A stretch of 64,000 nt of DNA from Varroa destructor (taxonomy: Eukaryota; Arthropoda; Arachnida; Mesostigmata; Varroidae), in assembly GCF_002443255.2 (NCBI RefSeq), contig NW_019211456.1, positions 22,189,061 through 22,253,060 of the forward strand. The letters run 5' to 3'. The notes beneath the pieces were generated by a model. That model was not told the DNA's origin. It did not search any database and saw only the letters and a list, made by a program, of their open reading frames with translations. Position numbers and translations under genes: made by a program. Of the stretch, positions 63,364 through 64,000 are shown piece by piece (position 1 is the first letter of the stretch; each line of letters starts with the position of its first letter).

Positions 63364-63371
63364 TATAAAAG
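63364..63371 (+). promoter_or_regulatory. TATA box near the right edge
   Basis: TATAAAAG followed by TTCAACTTTCTC about 37 bases on, similar to CTCAACTTTCTTTC in the gene 2 leader. No coding exon is visible before the window ends. Confidence 0.3.
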
Positions 63372-63548
63372 CTAGCTACTATTAATATTATGCTGAGTAT
63401 TCAACTTTCTCTATTTAGACGGTCTCGCAGACAAGTACTACGCACATTGAAAGTACGCAAGGCCTTTACGAGTCGATCTTTCCAAAACAAAGATGATATT
63501 TATTAATAATAATAGTACTCACTATGATCATGATTAGAATATCGACGC

Positions 63549-63589
63549 TAGCTGGCTGGCTGACTGGCTGGCTGGCTGGCTGGCTGGAC
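63549..63589. repeat. (GCTG)n tetranucleotide microsatellite
   Basis: About ten GCTG/GACTG units, seen directly. Confidence 0.9.
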
Positions 63590-64000
63590 TAATGGTAACC
63601 GCTATAAAAAAATTATGCCGACAGCTCCTTGTCTCCTGCTTAGATTCTCCTGATCAGGACGAAAATAGATGCAGAGGACGCTAGCAATTCGTGCCAGCTG
63701 ATAACTCGAATATGATGTCATTCTCACAATTAGTGCCAACTAACCAAGCCGTTCGGCTATGAAAAGTCGACATTAAATTGATAATTGTACTGTTGTTTTT
63801 TTTTTTTTTTCTTTTAATTTCGTATGTTCTACAGTTTTCGTATAATAAGAACACGTCTTCAAGCACTGTATTCGTCTGCTGCTGTTATCCGCCTGGCTCG
63901 GTGATTGAGCAGCACTGCCACGTCAGCCTCCTTATAACAACGTACAGCATCTCAACTTGTGGATTTAGTCCTATTCTCGCATCTGTTGACAATGTTAGTC

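Noticed and set aside
1..64000. CRISPR arrays, bacterial operons or horizontally transferred bacterial genes
   Set aside because: No regularly spaced repeats, ribosome-binding-site-led operons or long bacterial-type open frames; all confident genes are metazoan in structure.

Overview
The window looks like nuclear DNA of an arthropod, most likely a parasitiform mite (a Varroa- or Tropilaelaps-type genome). The grounds are a chelicerate-style RR cuticle protein gene with a tiny first coding exon, metazoan TATA boxes and AATAAA signals, GT-AG splice sites, abundant (TA)n and other microsatellites, fossil mariner and non-LTR elements, and a 100-N scaffold gap at 16392-16491. The genus is inference. 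Most of the window is non-coding and AT-rich.

Layout. About 6.5-8.15 kb: a two-exon cuticle protein gene on the + strand. About 8.2-24 kb: gene-poor, with microsatellites, the gap, an unassigned first-exon candidate at 19.6 kb, and a purine-skewed island at 20.3-21.7 kb with a strong TATA box. About 24.5-25.9 kb: a decayed non-LTR retrotransposon (+). About 28.7-29.3 kb: a decayed mariner transposase (-). About 32.7-53.4 kb: the core of the window, a cluster of seven copies of one secreted cysteine-rich protein family. About 53.4-64 kb: no confident gene.

The cluster reads psi-A (32736-33322, +), psi-B (about 35705-36275, +), gene 1 (37508-38188, +), psi-C (about 42461-43071, +), gene 2 (45563-46243, +), psi-D (about 49478-50000, +), gene 3 (52610-53281, -). 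The three intact genes encode 226, 226 and 223 residues in a single coding exon. Each has a signal peptide, a shared 14-cysteine framework, a CHLRE-[VL]-D start to the mature protein, a CC-x-Y-x-RY block, and a C-terminal L-P-x-P-G-T-K-A motif followed by a short amphipathic tail. The four pseudogenes keep recognisable blocks in order but are broken by frameshifts, stops and one apparent start loss. This is a birth-and-death tandem array of a secreted family whose function I cannot name. The annotated genes have no obvious shared pathway beyond being extracellular products: cuticle on one side, secreted or haemolymph/salivary-type proteins on the other.
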